A stretch of 57,597 nucleotides of DNA from an uncultured Prevotella sp. (GCA_934202525.1 CAKPYB010000021.1:1-57597), one strand, 5' to 3'. Counted from the stretch's first letter, positions 1 through 12,177 are shown. The notes: generated by a model from the sequence alone, not told the origin. Numbers and translations are program-made.

Positions 1-77
1 AAACACCCAGGGCGATGCCCTGGGCTAGGAGCTTCTGCCCTTTCAGGGCGTGTGGGGCTTACTTGCGAAACTTCAGT
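1..77. repeat. Dispersed intergenic repeat, copy 1
   Basis: GC-rich element with an internal hairpin (CCCAGGGC GAT GCCCTGGG) followed by GGCTAGGAGCTTCTGCCC and a tail TTCAGGGCGTGTGGGGC / TTACTTGCGAAA. Related copies lie at about 29321-29371, 34502-34624 and 50637-50731. The copy at 50637 carries the same tail in inverted orientation, almost base for base. The element may start outside the window. A REP/BIME-like, transposase-mobilised repeat is one explanation, but no REP transposase is present here. Confidence 0.7.
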
Positions 78-115
78 AGTTGATAGTTAATAGTTCAACA
101 GCTTTACTAATCATA

Positions 116-147
116 AAGTTCAAAGTTCAATATTCAAAGTTCAAAGT
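116..147. repeat. Short AAAGTTCA tandem repeats
   Basis: Degenerate direct repeats of AAAGTTCA fill the space just before the first gene. The same motif recurs more densely at 541-608, between the first and second genes. They are simple-sequence intergenic filler of unknown function. Confidence 0.7.
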
Positions 148-149
148 AA

Positions 150-533
150 ATGTTGTACCTGATTTTAGCCCTGGTGGTCCTAGGCTTGATAAGCGCCATT
201 TTCGGCATCGTCTCCCATCGCAAAGGAGAGGATGAAGAACCGCTGCAGGAAGGCGTATCATGCAATACATGCAACGGAGAGAACTCCAAATGCGAACAGG
301 AATGCATGATGGAAGCCGCTACCAAGGAAATAGAATACTACGATGACGAAGAGCTCGACCGGTTTGCAGGAAGAGCTGCCGACGACTATACCGATGAGGA
401 GGTAGAGGAATTCTCGGAAGTGCTCTATACCATGCAGCCGGAAGAGGTGGCGGGATGGAACCGAAGTCTGATTCTGCGAGGTATCAATCTGCCGAACCAG
501 CTGAAAGACGAAGTCATCAGTTTTTTAAGTTAA
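150..533 (+). CDS. Cys-rich acidic single-pass membrane protein
   Basis: Protein of 127 aa, unknown function. Residues 1-20 form one hydrophobic segment, so it is probably an N-terminally anchored membrane protein. Residues about 38-52 hold a C-x2-C-x6-C-x3-C cluster that could bind a metal or an Fe-S centre and recalls the small Cys-rich proteins associated with FeoB. The remainder is strongly acidic (Asp/Glu runs at about 62-90). It lies 80 nt upstream of a metal ABC permease on the same strand, so a role linked to metal handling is an inference from context only. The start is the first ATG of the frame; no Shine-Dalgarno is seen, which is normal for this phylum. Confidence 0.65.
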   Translation: MLYLILALVVLGLISAIFGIVSHRKGEDEEPLQEGVSCNTCNGENSKCEQECMMEAATKEIEYYDDEELDRFAGRAADDYTDEEVEEFSEVLYTMQPEEVAGWNRSLILRGINLPNQLKDEVISFLS

Positions 534-540
534 ACATGCA

Positions 541-608
541 AAGCGCAAAGCGCAACACGCAAAGTTCAAAGTTCAAAGCTTAAAGTTCAAAGTTCAAAGT
601 TCAAAGTA
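541..608. repeat. AAAGTTCA tandem repeats
   Basis: The gap between the first two genes is almost entirely AAAGCGC and AAAGTTCA direct repeats (about eight units). The motif matches that at 116-147. Copy number would be expected to vary between strains. Confidence 0.75.
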
Positions 609-613
609 AAAAC

Positions 614-1414
614 ATGGATATACTGCAATATACATTTTTTCAGAACGCGCTGATTGGCGCCCTACTGGCAAGCATTCTGTGTGGCTTTGTAGGCACCTAC
701 ATCGTCACCCGCCGGCTGGTCTTCATCAGCGGTGGCATTACGCATGCCTCTTTTGGCGGCATCGGTATCGGCGTATTTGCAGGCATCAACCCTATACTTT
801 CTGCCATGGTATTCGCCATTTTGAGTGCCTTCGGCGTGCAATGGGTATCACGGAAGAAAGATGTGCGCAAAGACTCTGCCATCGCCATGTTCTGGACCCT
901 GGGCATGAGCGTGGGCATCATCTGCTGCTTCCTTACTCCGGGATTCATGCCCGATCTGCCCTCTTTCCTCTTCGGAAGTATACTTGCCATCGACAGCACA
1001 GACCTCTGGCTACTGGCAGGTCTTACCCTGTTTGTTGCATTGCTGTTCACCTTTCTGCTGCGTCCTATCCAGGCCATCGCATTCGACAGCACCTTTGCCA
1101 AATCGCAACATCTGCCGGTTACAGCGATAGAATATATGATGATGACGCTCATCGCCATGACCATCGTGGCAACCATCAAGATGGTGGGCATCGTACTCGC
1201 CATCAGTCTGCTCACCATACCACAGATGACTGCCAACCTCTTCACCTACAGCTACAAGCGCATGATAGGAGCCAGCATCGTGATAGGCTGCATCGACTGC
1301 ATCGTGGGCCTCTATGCCAGTTATCTGCTCAATGTGCCATCAGGTGCAACCATCATCTTCGTCAGCATCATTCTGTTTGCAGCAGCAAGGATACTGGCAG
1401 CCAGAAAGCACTAA
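614..1414 (+). CDS. Metal ABC transporter permease (ABC-3 family)
   Basis: 266 aa, the usual length for ZnuB/MntB-type permeases. The sequence is hydrophobic throughout, with about eight predicted membrane segments. The family hallmarks are visible: the early block FVGTYIVTRRLVFISGGITH, and a later stretch with alternating small residues (ALISLLTIPQMTA-like) that forms the inner helices. It would form the inner-membrane pore for zinc, manganese or iron import. No ATPase or substrate-binding gene lies beside it in this window; these may lie to the left or be encoded elsewhere. Metal specificity cannot be read from sequence alone. Confidence 0.9.
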   Translation: MDILQYTFFQNALIGALLASILCGFVGTYIVTRRLVFISGGITHASFGGIGIGVFAGINPILSAMVFAILSAFGVQWVSRKKDVRKDSAIAMFWTLGMSVGIICCFLTPGFMPDLPSFLFGSILAIDSTDLWLLAGLTLFVALLFTFLLRPIQAIAFDSTFAKSQHLPVTAIEYMMMTLIAMTIVATIKMVGIVLAISLLTIPQMTANLFTYSYKRMIGASIVIGCIDCIVGLYASYLLNVPSGATIIFVSIILFAAARILAARKH

Positions 1415-1461
1415 GGCTTTCACACACCCTAAAAGAAAAATTTTAAATAAAGAAGAAACTT

Positions 1462-4400
1462 ATGTTGAAGCATTTCCCTTTCAGAAACCTCTTGCCAGCT
1501 ATGGTTATCCTTGCCTTCGCAATGACCATAGCAGGATGCTCTGCGCAGAAGAATACGGCGAAGAGCAGATGGTGGCATGCCTTCAACGCCCGATACAACA
1601 CCTATTATAATGGTACCGTAGCCTATATAGAAGGCTCGCTCGAAAAGGAAAACGGAAATAAGGACAATTACTCTGAAATGATTCCTTATTATACGGTTGG
1701 CAACAAGAACAGCCGCGAACTGGGCAAGTCGAACTACGACCGCGCCATCGAGAAATGCGAGAAAGCCATTCACCAGCATAGCATCAAGCGCCGCCCGGTA
1801 TGGGACAAGAAACGCCGCAAGACTGCCAAAGACCTGGAATGGCTGCAGCGCCGTGAATATAATCCGTTCCTTTGGAAGGCATGGATGCTGATGGGCCGTT
1901 CCCAGTTTTTTGAAGGCGATTTCCAGTCGTCAGCAGCCACCTTTGCCTATATGAGCCGCCTCTACGCTACCCAACCCGCCATTTACGGCAAGGCACGCGC
2001 CTGGCTCGCCAAGAGTTATCTGGAATCGGGATGGATATACGATGCCGAAGATGTAATCCGTAATATCGAGCGCGATTCCATCCACTGGCGTGCCCAGAAA
2101 GAATGGGACAAGACCTATGCCCTCTACTATCTGAAGACCGGACGCTATCAGGAAGCCATTCCGTATCTCCGCAAAGCCATCGGCTATGAGATGCGACGCA
2201 AGCAGAAAGCACGTCTATGGTATCTGATGGGACAGGTAGAAGCACAACTGGGACATGCCCAGAATGCCTACCGCGCTTTCAAGCATGTCATCCGTCTCAA
2301 TCCGCCTTACGAACTGGAGTTCAATGCCCGCATCTCCATGACCGAGGTTCTGGCAACCAACAACTCCCGAAAGATGGTATCCAAATTGAAACGAATGGCT
2401 GCGAGCGACAAGAACCAGGAATATCTCGACCAGGTTTATTATGCCATCGGCAACATACATCTCAACCAGGGTGATACCCTTCAGGCTATTGCTGCATACG
2501 AAAAGGGTGCAGCGAAATCAAGCCGCAACGGAGTTGAGAAAGGTGTATTGCTGCTGCATCTGGGCAATGTATACTGGCAATGCCACCGATATGGCGATGC
2601 CAAAAGATGCTATGATGCTGCCATCGGACTCCTGGACCAGGACCGCAAAGACTACAAACAGCTCTCCGACCGCTCGAAGGTACTCGATGAACTGGTGCCT
2701 TATACCGACGCCATCCATCTGCAGGACTCCCTGCAATCACTCGCCCACATGAGCGAAACAGAGCGGAATGTAGCCATTGACAAGGTGATAGATGCCCTGA
2801 AGAAGCAAGAAAAGGAAGAAAAGAGAAGACTTGCCGACCAGGAATTGGCAGAAAAACAAGACAACCAAAGTGCCGGCAGAAATAACGGCAATGGTAATAA
2901 CAGCAGAAATAACAGGAATCAGGGAAACAGCAATGCCTCATCCGGCTTCGGAAACGGAGCCCAGGGCAACAGCGGTTTCGGCAACAGCAATACCTGGTAT
3001 TTCTACTCCCAATCTGCCGTAGCCCAAGGCAAACAGCAGTTTGAGCGCCTCTGGGGCAAACGAAAGAACATCGACAACTGGCGACGGAGTAACCAGACCG
3101 TAGTGGCTGATGCCAAAGGTGTAGAAGAAATGACCGATGAACAGCGCGATTCTCTCCTCAACGAGGCACAGAAGAAAGACCTTGAGAAGGAGAAAGAGAA
3201 GAACCTGAGTGCAGAAGAAGATCCGCATCAGCGTGCCTACTATCTCGCTCAGATTCCACTCACCGAAGAGAAGATGGCAGAAAGCAATCAGATTCTGGAC
3301 GACGGACTGCTGCATGCCGGCATCATCCTGAAAGATAAGCTCGATGATCTGGACGAAAGCGAACGCATGCTGCAGCGACTGGTGAAGAAGAACGCTGCAT
3401 ACGAACATCTCGATGACGCCTACTATCACCTCTACCTGCTCTACAACATCAGGAAGCAGCCAGCCATCGCCAGCCGCTATCTCGACCTGTTGAAAGCGAA
3501 TTATCCGGAGAGTCAATGGACCGCTCTGCTCACCTCTCCTTATTATGAGGAAGATGCGAAGATGGGCATTCATCTCGAAGACTCGCTCTATGCTGCCACC
3601 TACGATGCCTTCAAGGCTAACCTATATAATAAGGTGGTACACAACCGAGCTATCTCTGACAAGCGCTATCCGGAAGGAGCCAACCGCGACAAGTTCCTCT
3701 TTATCGGCGGACTCACCCAGCTCCACGAGGGTAATATCCAGGCATGTCTCGACGATATGCAGCAGGTGGTAGAGAAATATCCGAACAGCCGACTCAGTGA
3801 GATGGCGGGAATGATTCTCAACGGAGTGAAAGCCGGCAGACAGCTCAAGGGCGGTACATTCGACCTGAGCAATGTATGGTCGCGCCGCAACGCCGTACTC
3901 AATGATGATGCCAAGACTAAAGCCAAGGTATTCAGCATCGAGCGCAACGAACCGTTCGTCTTCATGCTCGCCTACGTACCCGATTCTGTGAACGAGAACC
4001 AGTTGCTCTTCGAGATGGCGAAATACAATTTCACCTCCTATCTCGTGCGCAATTTCGACCTCGTCATCGATGAACAGAACGGTCTGCACCGCATGCAGGT
4101 AAAGGGATTCCGCAATTACGACGAGGCACGCCAGTATGCCAACGACATCTACCAGCACCAGGCTATCACCCAGCTCCTGTCAAAGGGAGCCCGCGGTATC
4201 GTCATCAGCGAGCCAAACCTCCTGCTGCTGGGCACCAGCCTGAGCTACGACGATTATACCCTCTTCTATACCCAGCATCTGGCACCACTGAAAATCAGCA
4301 AGGACCCACTGCTTGAAGAACCAGAGGAAATCATCCAGCAGGAAAAGACGGATGATACGGAAGGAAATGAAGAAGAAGAAACCGGAACTTCTGAAAGCGG

Positions 4401-4599
4401 AACTACCGGTGAAATAGAAACCGGAACTACCGGAACTTTCGATAATGGAACGACAAATAACGGAACTTTCAGCAACGGAACCACCGGAACCCAGGGAACC
4501 GATGCGGATATAAAGGAAGAAAAAGCACCAAATACAACTTTCGACAACGACGACAGTCTGGATTTGGACAGCGAAGAATATGATTTAGATGGATTTTAG
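1462..4599 (+). CDS. porW: PorW/SprE-like TPR lipoprotein
   Basis: 1045 aa. The N-terminus is a lipoprotein signal with lipobox T-I-A-G-C (Cys26). Just after it comes the block WHAFNARYNTYYNG, characteristic of the SprE/PorW family, whose members are outer-membrane-associated TPR lipoproteins needed for type IX secretion and, in gliding species, motility. Tetratricopeptide-like repeats span about residues 130-420 and 600-800. They are separated by a charged coiled-coil and an N/G-rich linker (about 430-520). The last 80 residues are T/G/N-rich low-complexity sequence and then acidic. The gene ends 12 nt before the ECF sigma gene, suggesting co-transcription. Family assignment rests on the N-terminal motif and architecture. 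Confidence 0.75.
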   Translation: MLKHFPFRNLLPAMVILAFAMTIAGCSAQKNTAKSRWWHAFNARYNTYYNGTVAYIEGSLEKENGNKDNYSEMIPYYTVGNKNSRELGKSNYDRAIEKCEKAIHQHSIKRRPVWDKKRRKTAKDLEWLQRREYNPFLWKAWMLMGRSQFFEGDFQSSAATFAYMSRLYATQPAIYGKARAWLAKSYLESGWIYDAEDVIRNIERDSIHWRAQKEWDKTYALYYLKTGRYQEAIPYLRKAIGYEMRRKQKARLWYLMGQVEAQLGHAQNAYRAFKHVIRLNPPYELEFNARISMTEVLATNNSRKMVSKLKRMAASDKNQEYLDQVYYAIGNIHLNQGDTLQAIAAYEKGAAKSSRNGVEKGVLLLHLGNVYWQCHRYGDAKRCYDAAIGLLDQDRKDYKQLSDRSKVLDELVPYTDAIHLQDSLQSLAHMSETERNVAIDKVIDALKKQEKEEKRRLADQELAEKQDNQSAGRNNGNGNNSRNNRNQGNSNASSGFGNGAQGNSGFGNSNTWYFYSQSAVAQGKQQFERLWGKRKNIDNWRRSNQTVVADAKGVEEMTDEQRDSLLNEAQKKDLEKEKEKNLSAEEDPHQRAYYLAQIPLTEEKMAESNQILDDGLLHAGIILKDKLDDLDESERMLQRLVKKNAAYEHLDDAYYHLYLLYNIRKQPAIASRYLDLLKANYPESQWTALLTSPYYEEDAKMGIHLEDSLYAATYDAFKANLYNKVVHNRAISDKRYPEGANRDKFLFIGGLTQLHEGNIQACLDDMQQVVEKYPNSRLSEMAGMILNGVKAGRQLKGGTFDLSNVWSRRNAVLNDDAKTKAKVFSIERNEPFVFMLAYVPDSVNENQLLFEMAKYNFTSYLVRNFDLVIDEQNGLHRMQVKGFRNYDEARQYANDIYQHQAITQLLSKGARGIVISEPNLLLLGTSLSYDDYTLFYTQHLAPLKISKDPLLEEPEEIIQQEKTDDTEGNEEEETGTSESGTTGEIETGTTGTFDNGTTNNGTFSNGTTGTQGTDADIKEEKAPNTTFDNDDSLDLDSEEYDLDGF

Positions 4600-4611
4600 T
4601 GAATAGTTATC

Positions 4612-5184
4612 ATGTTTAAAAAGACAGAAACAGAACTTATCCTTCAACTCAGAAAAGGATCTATGAAGGCATTCGATGAGATCTACGGGCTATATGCCCG
4701 CAGACTCTTTGCCTTTTGCCTGAAATATACCAAGTCGAAGGAGAATGCCGAAGAAATCATGGAAGATACCTTCGTATGGCTCTGGAACAACAGAAGCACG
4801 CTGGAAGAGGCAGACAGCGTAAAGCCGCTACTCTTCCTCAGAGCCAAGCATTACCTCATCAACGCCTACAGGAAGGTCATCAATTCGCCCGTGTACGAAG
4901 ACTACATGGACTATCTTGACCATCACAATAGCACCACTGCTGACAGCCAGTTGGAGTATGATGATTTCGTCAGACAGCTCAACCAGATGCTTGCCAAGCT
5001 GCCCAAGACGCAGCAGGAAATCATCCGACTCTCCAAGTTGGAGATGCTCAACAATCAGGAGATTGCCGAGAGACTCAACTATAGTGAACAGACCGTTAAG
5101 AACCAGTTGTCGATGGGTTTGAAACAGCTCCGACAGCTTATCAGCAACCGCACCAACCTGATGTGGCTCTTGTTTTTAGTATAA
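4612..5184 (+). CDS. ECF-type RNA polymerase sigma factor
   Basis: 190 aa, the normal size for Bacteroidetes extracytoplasmic-function sigma factors. Region 2 is seen at about residues 18-55 (FAFCLKYTKSKENAEEIMED followed by FVWLWNNR). Region 4, with its helix-turn-helix, lies at about 125-175 (LPKTQQEIIRLSKLEMLNNQ, then EIAERLNYSEQTVKNQL). It is followed by a FecR-type anti-sigma gene, forming the standard two-gene module used to control SusC/SusD operons. The SusC at 14170-17517 carries an STN domain and could be the sensor; this pairing is an inference, because the loci converge rather than run together. Confidence 0.93.
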   Translation: MFKKTETELILQLRKGSMKAFDEIYGLYARRLFAFCLKYTKSKENAEEIMEDTFVWLWNNRSTLEEADSVKPLLFLRAKHYLINAYRKVINSPVYEDYMDYLDHHNSTTADSQLEYDDFVRQLNQMLAKLPKTQQEIIRLSKLEMLNNQEIAERLNYSEQTVKNQLSMGLKQLRQLISNRTNLMWLLFLV

Positions 5185-5237
5185 TTTAACGGTACATTCT
5201 CTACCGAACCGTGTATAATCTAAAAAAAGATTGTTTT

Positions 5238-6188
5238 ATGTTAGACGACATCAAGAATAGTACAGACTTAGCTAATCTGAAGGAACGGATCAACAACTGT
5301 TCAGATGAAGAATTAGCAGCAGCCATGGAAGAGGAATGGCTGCACGGCATCATCCCGGATAGCGGTATCTCTGACGAAGATTTGGCACGTATCAAGGCCG
5401 AAATTCATGAACAGATAGGAACCCGTAAGCAATTCACCCTGAAGCGCATCCTCAAGTGGACCCAGATAGCGGCAGCTATTGCCCTGCCTATCTGCATGGT
5501 GATTATAGGAATGATGTATAAGGAAAACAAGCAATATGCCGCGATTCCGCTGACAGAAATCACCACCCAGGAAGGCGAACAGGTGAGCATCACCCTGCCC
5601 GACAAGAGTGTCGTAGCGCTCAATTCGCTCTCCAGCATCAAGTATGCGCCACAGGATTTCTGCAAGGACAATCGCGAGATTGAATTTGAAGGCGAGGCTC
5701 ACTACAAGGTAGCCAAAGACGCCCGGCATCCGTTCATCATCCACATGCAGGGAATGGAAATCAAGGTGTTGGGTACTGAGTTTAACGTCATCAACCGAAA
5801 GAAAGAACAGACTGCAGAAGTTGCGCTGCTCAACGGTAGCGTGATGCTCACTTCTCTTGCCAACGGCAGCACCTATACGATGAAGCCTAACGAAATCGTA
5901 GTGGTGAACAAACAGACTGGAAAGATGGATATCCGCGAGACATCGCATATCGAGGATGCCTGTGCATGGCAGAAGAAGCAGCTGGTATTCCGTGATGCAT
6001 CGCTGGGCAGAGTCATCAGAAGCCTGGAGAAGAATTACGGAGTAGAGATTGCTGTGGAAATGGATACCATCGAACCTTTCACAGGAACCTTGCCGAACAA
6101 CAGCCTCACCGAGGCGCTGCAGATTATCTCTGAAGCCTATCAGGTGAAGTTCTGCAAGACACCAGCCGGAAAGTATGTTTTGAGATAA
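5238..6188 (+). CDS. FecR-family anti-sigma factor
   Basis: 316 aa from the ATG at 5238. The frame is open from a GTG at 5211, but the ATG follows an A/T-rich stretch and is the likelier start. Layout: cytoplasmic N-terminal domain (about 1-70), one membrane helix (about 78-98, WTQIAAAIALPICMVIIGMM), periplasmic FecR domain with GEQVSITLPDKSVVALNS and EFEGEAHYKV motifs, and a C-terminal DUF4974 domain (about 240-316). It should hold the neighbouring sigma factor inactive until an outer-membrane transducer signals. The 3' side runs directly into a 22-bp repeat array. Confidence 0.92.
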   Translation: MLDDIKNSTDLANLKERINNCSDEELAAAMEEEWLHGIIPDSGISDEDLARIKAEIHEQIGTRKQFTLKRILKWTQIAAAIALPICMVIIGMMYKENKQYAAIPLTEITTQEGEQVSITLPDKSVVALNSLSSIKYAPQDFCKDNREIEFEGEAHYKVAKDARHPFIIHMQGMEIKVLGTEFNVINRKKEQTAEVALLNGSVMLTSLANGSTYTMKPNEIVVVNKQTGKMDIRETSHIEDACAWQKKQLVFRDASLGRVIRSLEKNYGVEIAVEMDTIEPFTGTLPNNSLTEALQIISEAYQVKFCKTPAGKYVLR

Positions 6189-6200
6189 TAGTTGGCGCAT

Positions 6201-6398
6201 AACAGGTGGCCACCGCATGCATAGCAGCTGTTGTGCATGCGCATATCAGCTGTTATGCAAGCGCACAACAGCTGTTGTGCGACCGACGATACTGACTGTA
6301 CCAACAACTTATACTATCTCTTCCAACAACTTATCCTATCTCATTCAACAACATATCCTACCTCATTCAACAACATATCCTATATCATTCAACAACAG
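6201..6398 (+). repeat. Array A: nine 22-bp tandem units
   Basis: Starting 12 nt after the fecR stop, the sequence is exactly periodic at 22 bp for nine units (starts 6201, 6223, 6245, 6267, 6289, 6311, 6333, 6355, 6377). The first four share a CAGCTGTTGTGC-like core; the last five share CTATCTCATTCAACAAC. There are no indels. A 22-nt unit shifts the reading frame each time, so it is not built as a coding repeat. It ends 2 nt before a strong terminator stem, so it should form the 3' UTR of the sigma/fecR transcript. A different sequence with the same period occurs at 37219-37438. Confidence 0.9.
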
Positions 6399-6400
6399 CA

Positions 6401-6440
6401 AGAGGGTGAATCATTAACTAATGACTCACCCTCTTTTTAT
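6401..6440. terminator. Intrinsic terminator, fecR side
   Basis: Stem of 16 bp with a single mismatch (6401-6416 with 6419-6434; arms begin AGAGGGTGA and end TCACCCTCT), followed by a T tract on the plus strand. It ends the porW-sigma-fecR-array transcript. Because the stem is nearly symmetrical it may also slow transcription arriving from the converging GH63 gene. Confidence 0.85.
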
Positions 6441-6499
6441 TTAGGTCTTAAGATGTGCCAAATCCCTTTGGCATGATGTTTAACACATGAGATGTTCGT

Positions 6500-8380
6500 T
6501 TATTTCCCATAATCATTGTACATCATAATCAGGCAAGCGGCACTCCAGCTGAAGTGGGAAGCCTGCATAGGCTTGCCGGTATGCGTATCATAATTCTCAT
6601 AGATTGGGGTACCTGCCGAAATGCCCTGCAAATTGCGGAACACCTGGTCGGTATAGGCATCTGCCTTCTTCTTCTCACCATAGTTGCGATAGCCCTTGAT
6701 GCCATAATAGGTCTGGTCGAGCCAGATAGGACCACGCCAGTAACCCTGCGGATTGTACTTCGGATTATCGGCAGCTATCGTCGGGAACGGGATGAAGGTA
6801 GAGAACTTCTTCTTGTTGTCGAGCAACTTTCTTGCCTTGGCAAACTGCTTAGGCGTTGCTATGTTCGCCCAGAAAGGAATATAGCCTTCACAACCAGCCT
6901 CACGAACAAAACTTCTGTCGGCATCCAAACGGCGGTCGTAGAAGAATCCATCTTTCTGGTCAAAGAAATAATCGGCAACCAGTCCACGATAGTCAGGCAA
7001 GTCGAAAGGCTCACCCAACAATCCGGCAAACTTCTTGAGCAAGGTATACTCCAGCGAGAGATAAGCATTCAGATCAACGCTCTCCTGATCAGTACTCCAT
7101 GCATCCTTGCCGTTCTGCAACATCTTGGTGCCGTCGAAACGAATGGCATTATCCATACCGCTCTCCCAGGCAGCAGCCTCAAGGGTTCCATCAACCGAGC
7201 CGAACTCACAGATATGGTTCTTGTCGTGATCTCTTTTCTCATACCACCACTTGTGATATTTCAGGAGTTTCGGATACATCTCCTTCACGAAAGCCAGATC
7301 CTGGGTATGTTCATAAATCTCGTTCACCGCCCAGGCAGCCAGAGGAGGCTTACTGTCACGGTAGTTGTTCTCTGAAGCATCCGGATAGATGCAGTCGATA
7401 ATCATACCGTCTGGCTGCTGGTAGTCGAACATCACACGGATATTATCCTTCGCCAACTCCGGGAAGAAGGAAGCCATACCGGCAGAGAAACGCCAGCAGT
7501 CCCATGCCCAGCAACCTACGAAATAGCCTACTGCATGACTAGGCACGATGCCGTCATGATACAGGGCACCTCGCTTGGCACGCCAGTTGGAAAGCAGGGT
7601 GACGATGGATTTCGCAGCCACCCAGTTGTATTCTGCAGGCATATCATCACGGATTACCTTCTTCAGATAACCGTTCCAGCGGTCATCATTTGCCTGGAGA
7701 GCGACTGATGGATTGGCAAGCAGACTGGCTGTATGCACATGCTGAACCGAAGCCTCGGTATCCTGCTCTACCAGCGAAATGGCGATGGTGAGCTGCTCTA
7801 CACCTCTTGGTACGGTAGCCAGATAGTTGTGGTCGGTATCAGTCACCTTAACCTCCTGAGGGAAGTCGATGATGACACGTTCACCATAGAAGTCTCCGAT
7901 GGTTACACGGTTCTGGCAACGTGATACGTTGGCACGGGTACTGATGCTGTCGGCAGTAAACGTGAACGGAACCTTGGATGGATTGGTAACGGTGAGGAGT
8001 GCCGTACGGGCATCTACAAACTGCAGACTCTCATGGATATCGGCACCATCCTTCTTCAGACTCATTCTGATTTCGCCCGGATAATAACTCTGTTCCTGCA
8101 CGGTACCATCAATGAGAGATACCAGCGAACGGGCATACCAGTTGCGGTAATAGATACTGAAAGGTCCGCAGAAACCTGCGGCAGGTTTCTCCTTCTCTGA
8201 GAGGGTGAAGCCCATCCATGAACCCATATCCGTGAAGCATCCGTTCTGACGGCGGGGAGCACCCGGTGTCAGCTGGATGTCAAGAATATCCTTATACTCC
8301 TGACGGGTGGTCTGTGCCATGCCGTCCATAGACAGCATGGCAAGCCCCATAGTCAATATAGCTATAGACTTAGTCTTCAT
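6500..8380 (-). CDS. GH63-like (trehalase-fold) glycosidase
   Basis: 626 aa. Residues 1-23 are a cleavable signal peptide ending in MAQ. The rest matches the MGH1/GH63-type (alpha/alpha)6 glycosidases: a beta-rich N-terminal half (about 30-240), then the barrel. The catalytic-acid motif ESGMDN (Asp410) is present, and the base-region motif GYWRGPIWLDQTYYGIKGY lies at about 565. Such enzymes (for example E. coli YgjK) release alpha-linked glucose; exact linkage cannot be told here. The gene starts 5 nt after the end of the GH2 gene, so the two are co-transcribed. A small perfect hairpin (6456-6473) lies just after the stop. Confidence 0.88.
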   Translation of the reverse strand: MKTKSIAILTMGLAMLSMDGMAQTTRQEYKDILDIQLTPGAPRRQNGCFTDMGSWMGFTLSEKEKPAAGFCGPFSIYYRNWYARSLVSLIDGTVQEQSYYPGEIRMSLKKDGADIHESLQFVDARTALLTVTNPSKVPFTFTADSISTRANVSRCQNRVTIGDFYGERVIIDFPQEVKVTDTDHNYLATVPRGVEQLTIAISLVEQDTEASVQHVHTASLLANPSVALQANDDRWNGYLKKVIRDDMPAEYNWVAAKSIVTLLSNWRAKRGALYHDGIVPSHAVGYFVGCWAWDCWRFSAGMASFFPELAKDNIRVMFDYQQPDGMIIDCIYPDASENNYRDSKPPLAAWAVNEIYEHTQDLAFVKEMYPKLLKYHKWWYEKRDHDKNHICEFGSVDGTLEAAAWESGMDNAIRFDGTKMLQNGKDAWSTDQESVDLNAYLSLEYTLLKKFAGLLGEPFDLPDYRGLVADYFFDQKDGFFYDRRLDADRSFVREAGCEGYIPFWANIATPKQFAKARKLLDNKKKFSTFIPFPTIAADNPKYNPQGYWRGPIWLDQTYYGIKGYRNYGEKKKADAYTDQVFRNLQGISAGTPIYENYDTHTGKPMQASHFSWSAACLIMMYNDYGK

Positions 8381-8385
8381 ATCGT

Positions 8386-11568
<3,183 letters not shown>

Positions 11569-11574
11569 TTATTT

Positions 11575-12177
11575 CTACAAAGAACAGAAGAAGGTAACCA
11601 GGAAGGGTACAGAAAAGTCGACACAGAAGCCATGGAAGATGGAAACGATGATGAAACTCTCGCCCGAATATCGGGTGATGATTGGCAACGTTGTATCCAT
11701 GGTCGTAGCTCCACCCACACTGATAGGTGCCAGTTTGCCGAAGTATTTTGCCAGCAGCGGAGCACACAGCAGGGTGAGAATCTCGCGGCAGATGTTGGCA
11801 AGAAGGGCGATGGTACCCAGTTCGGCGCCCCTGTATTCGGTGATGAAGATACTAGAAAGAGAGTAATATCCGAATCCTGAACCTATAGCCAGACAATCGG
11901 TAAGCTGGCGGTGGCTCAAGATGAGAGATACGGCAGCACAACCTGCCAGCGTACCCAGAATGGTCATCACAGGGAGCATCATCAGGCGTGGATTCACCTT
12001 CTTGAAACTCTTCAGCACAGAGGTATCACAACCGATGCTGATACCTACGCAGAACATCAGGCAGCAGAGTGCATAATAGCTCACGTCGCTATCCAGAAGA
12101 CCTGCCGGAATCACATCACACAAGCCTACGATGATACCCAGAACAAAGAAGCTTACGATAATCAAACTGCCTTTCAT
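11575..12177 (-). CDS. lysO: LysO family lysine exporter, C-terminal half
   Basis: 200 aa membrane protein with several hydrophobic helices and the LysO/DUF340 signature GSGFGYYSLSSIFITEY at about 97-113, plus ITRYSGESFIIVSIFHG near the C-terminus. LysO exports lysine and toxic analogues such as thialysine. Here the protein is split: this half overlaps the upstream half by 4 nt (ATGA), which points to translational coupling and a two-subunit transporter. Split LysO proteins are known in Bacteroidales. It is placed between SusD and the GH2 gene, an unexpected cargo for a glycan operon. Confidence 0.85.
   Translation of the reverse strand: MKGSLIIVSFFVLGIIVGLCDVIPAGLLDSDVSYYALCCLMFCVGISIGCDTSVLKSFKKVNPRLMMLPVMTILGTLAGCAAVSLILSHRQLTDCLAIGSGFGYYSLSSIFITEYRGAELGTIALLANICREILTLLCAPLLAKYFGKLAPISVGGATTMDTTLPIITRYSGESFIIVSIFHGFCVDFSVPFLVTFFCSL

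Noticed and set aside
679..1446. 255-aa His/Arg-rich frame inside the permease gene
   Set aside because: Out-of-frame shadow of the ABC permease with unnatural composition.
6217..6476. Short proteins across array A
   Set aside because: The 22-bp unit shifts frame at each repeat, giving no repeated peptide, and no start or family signal is present.
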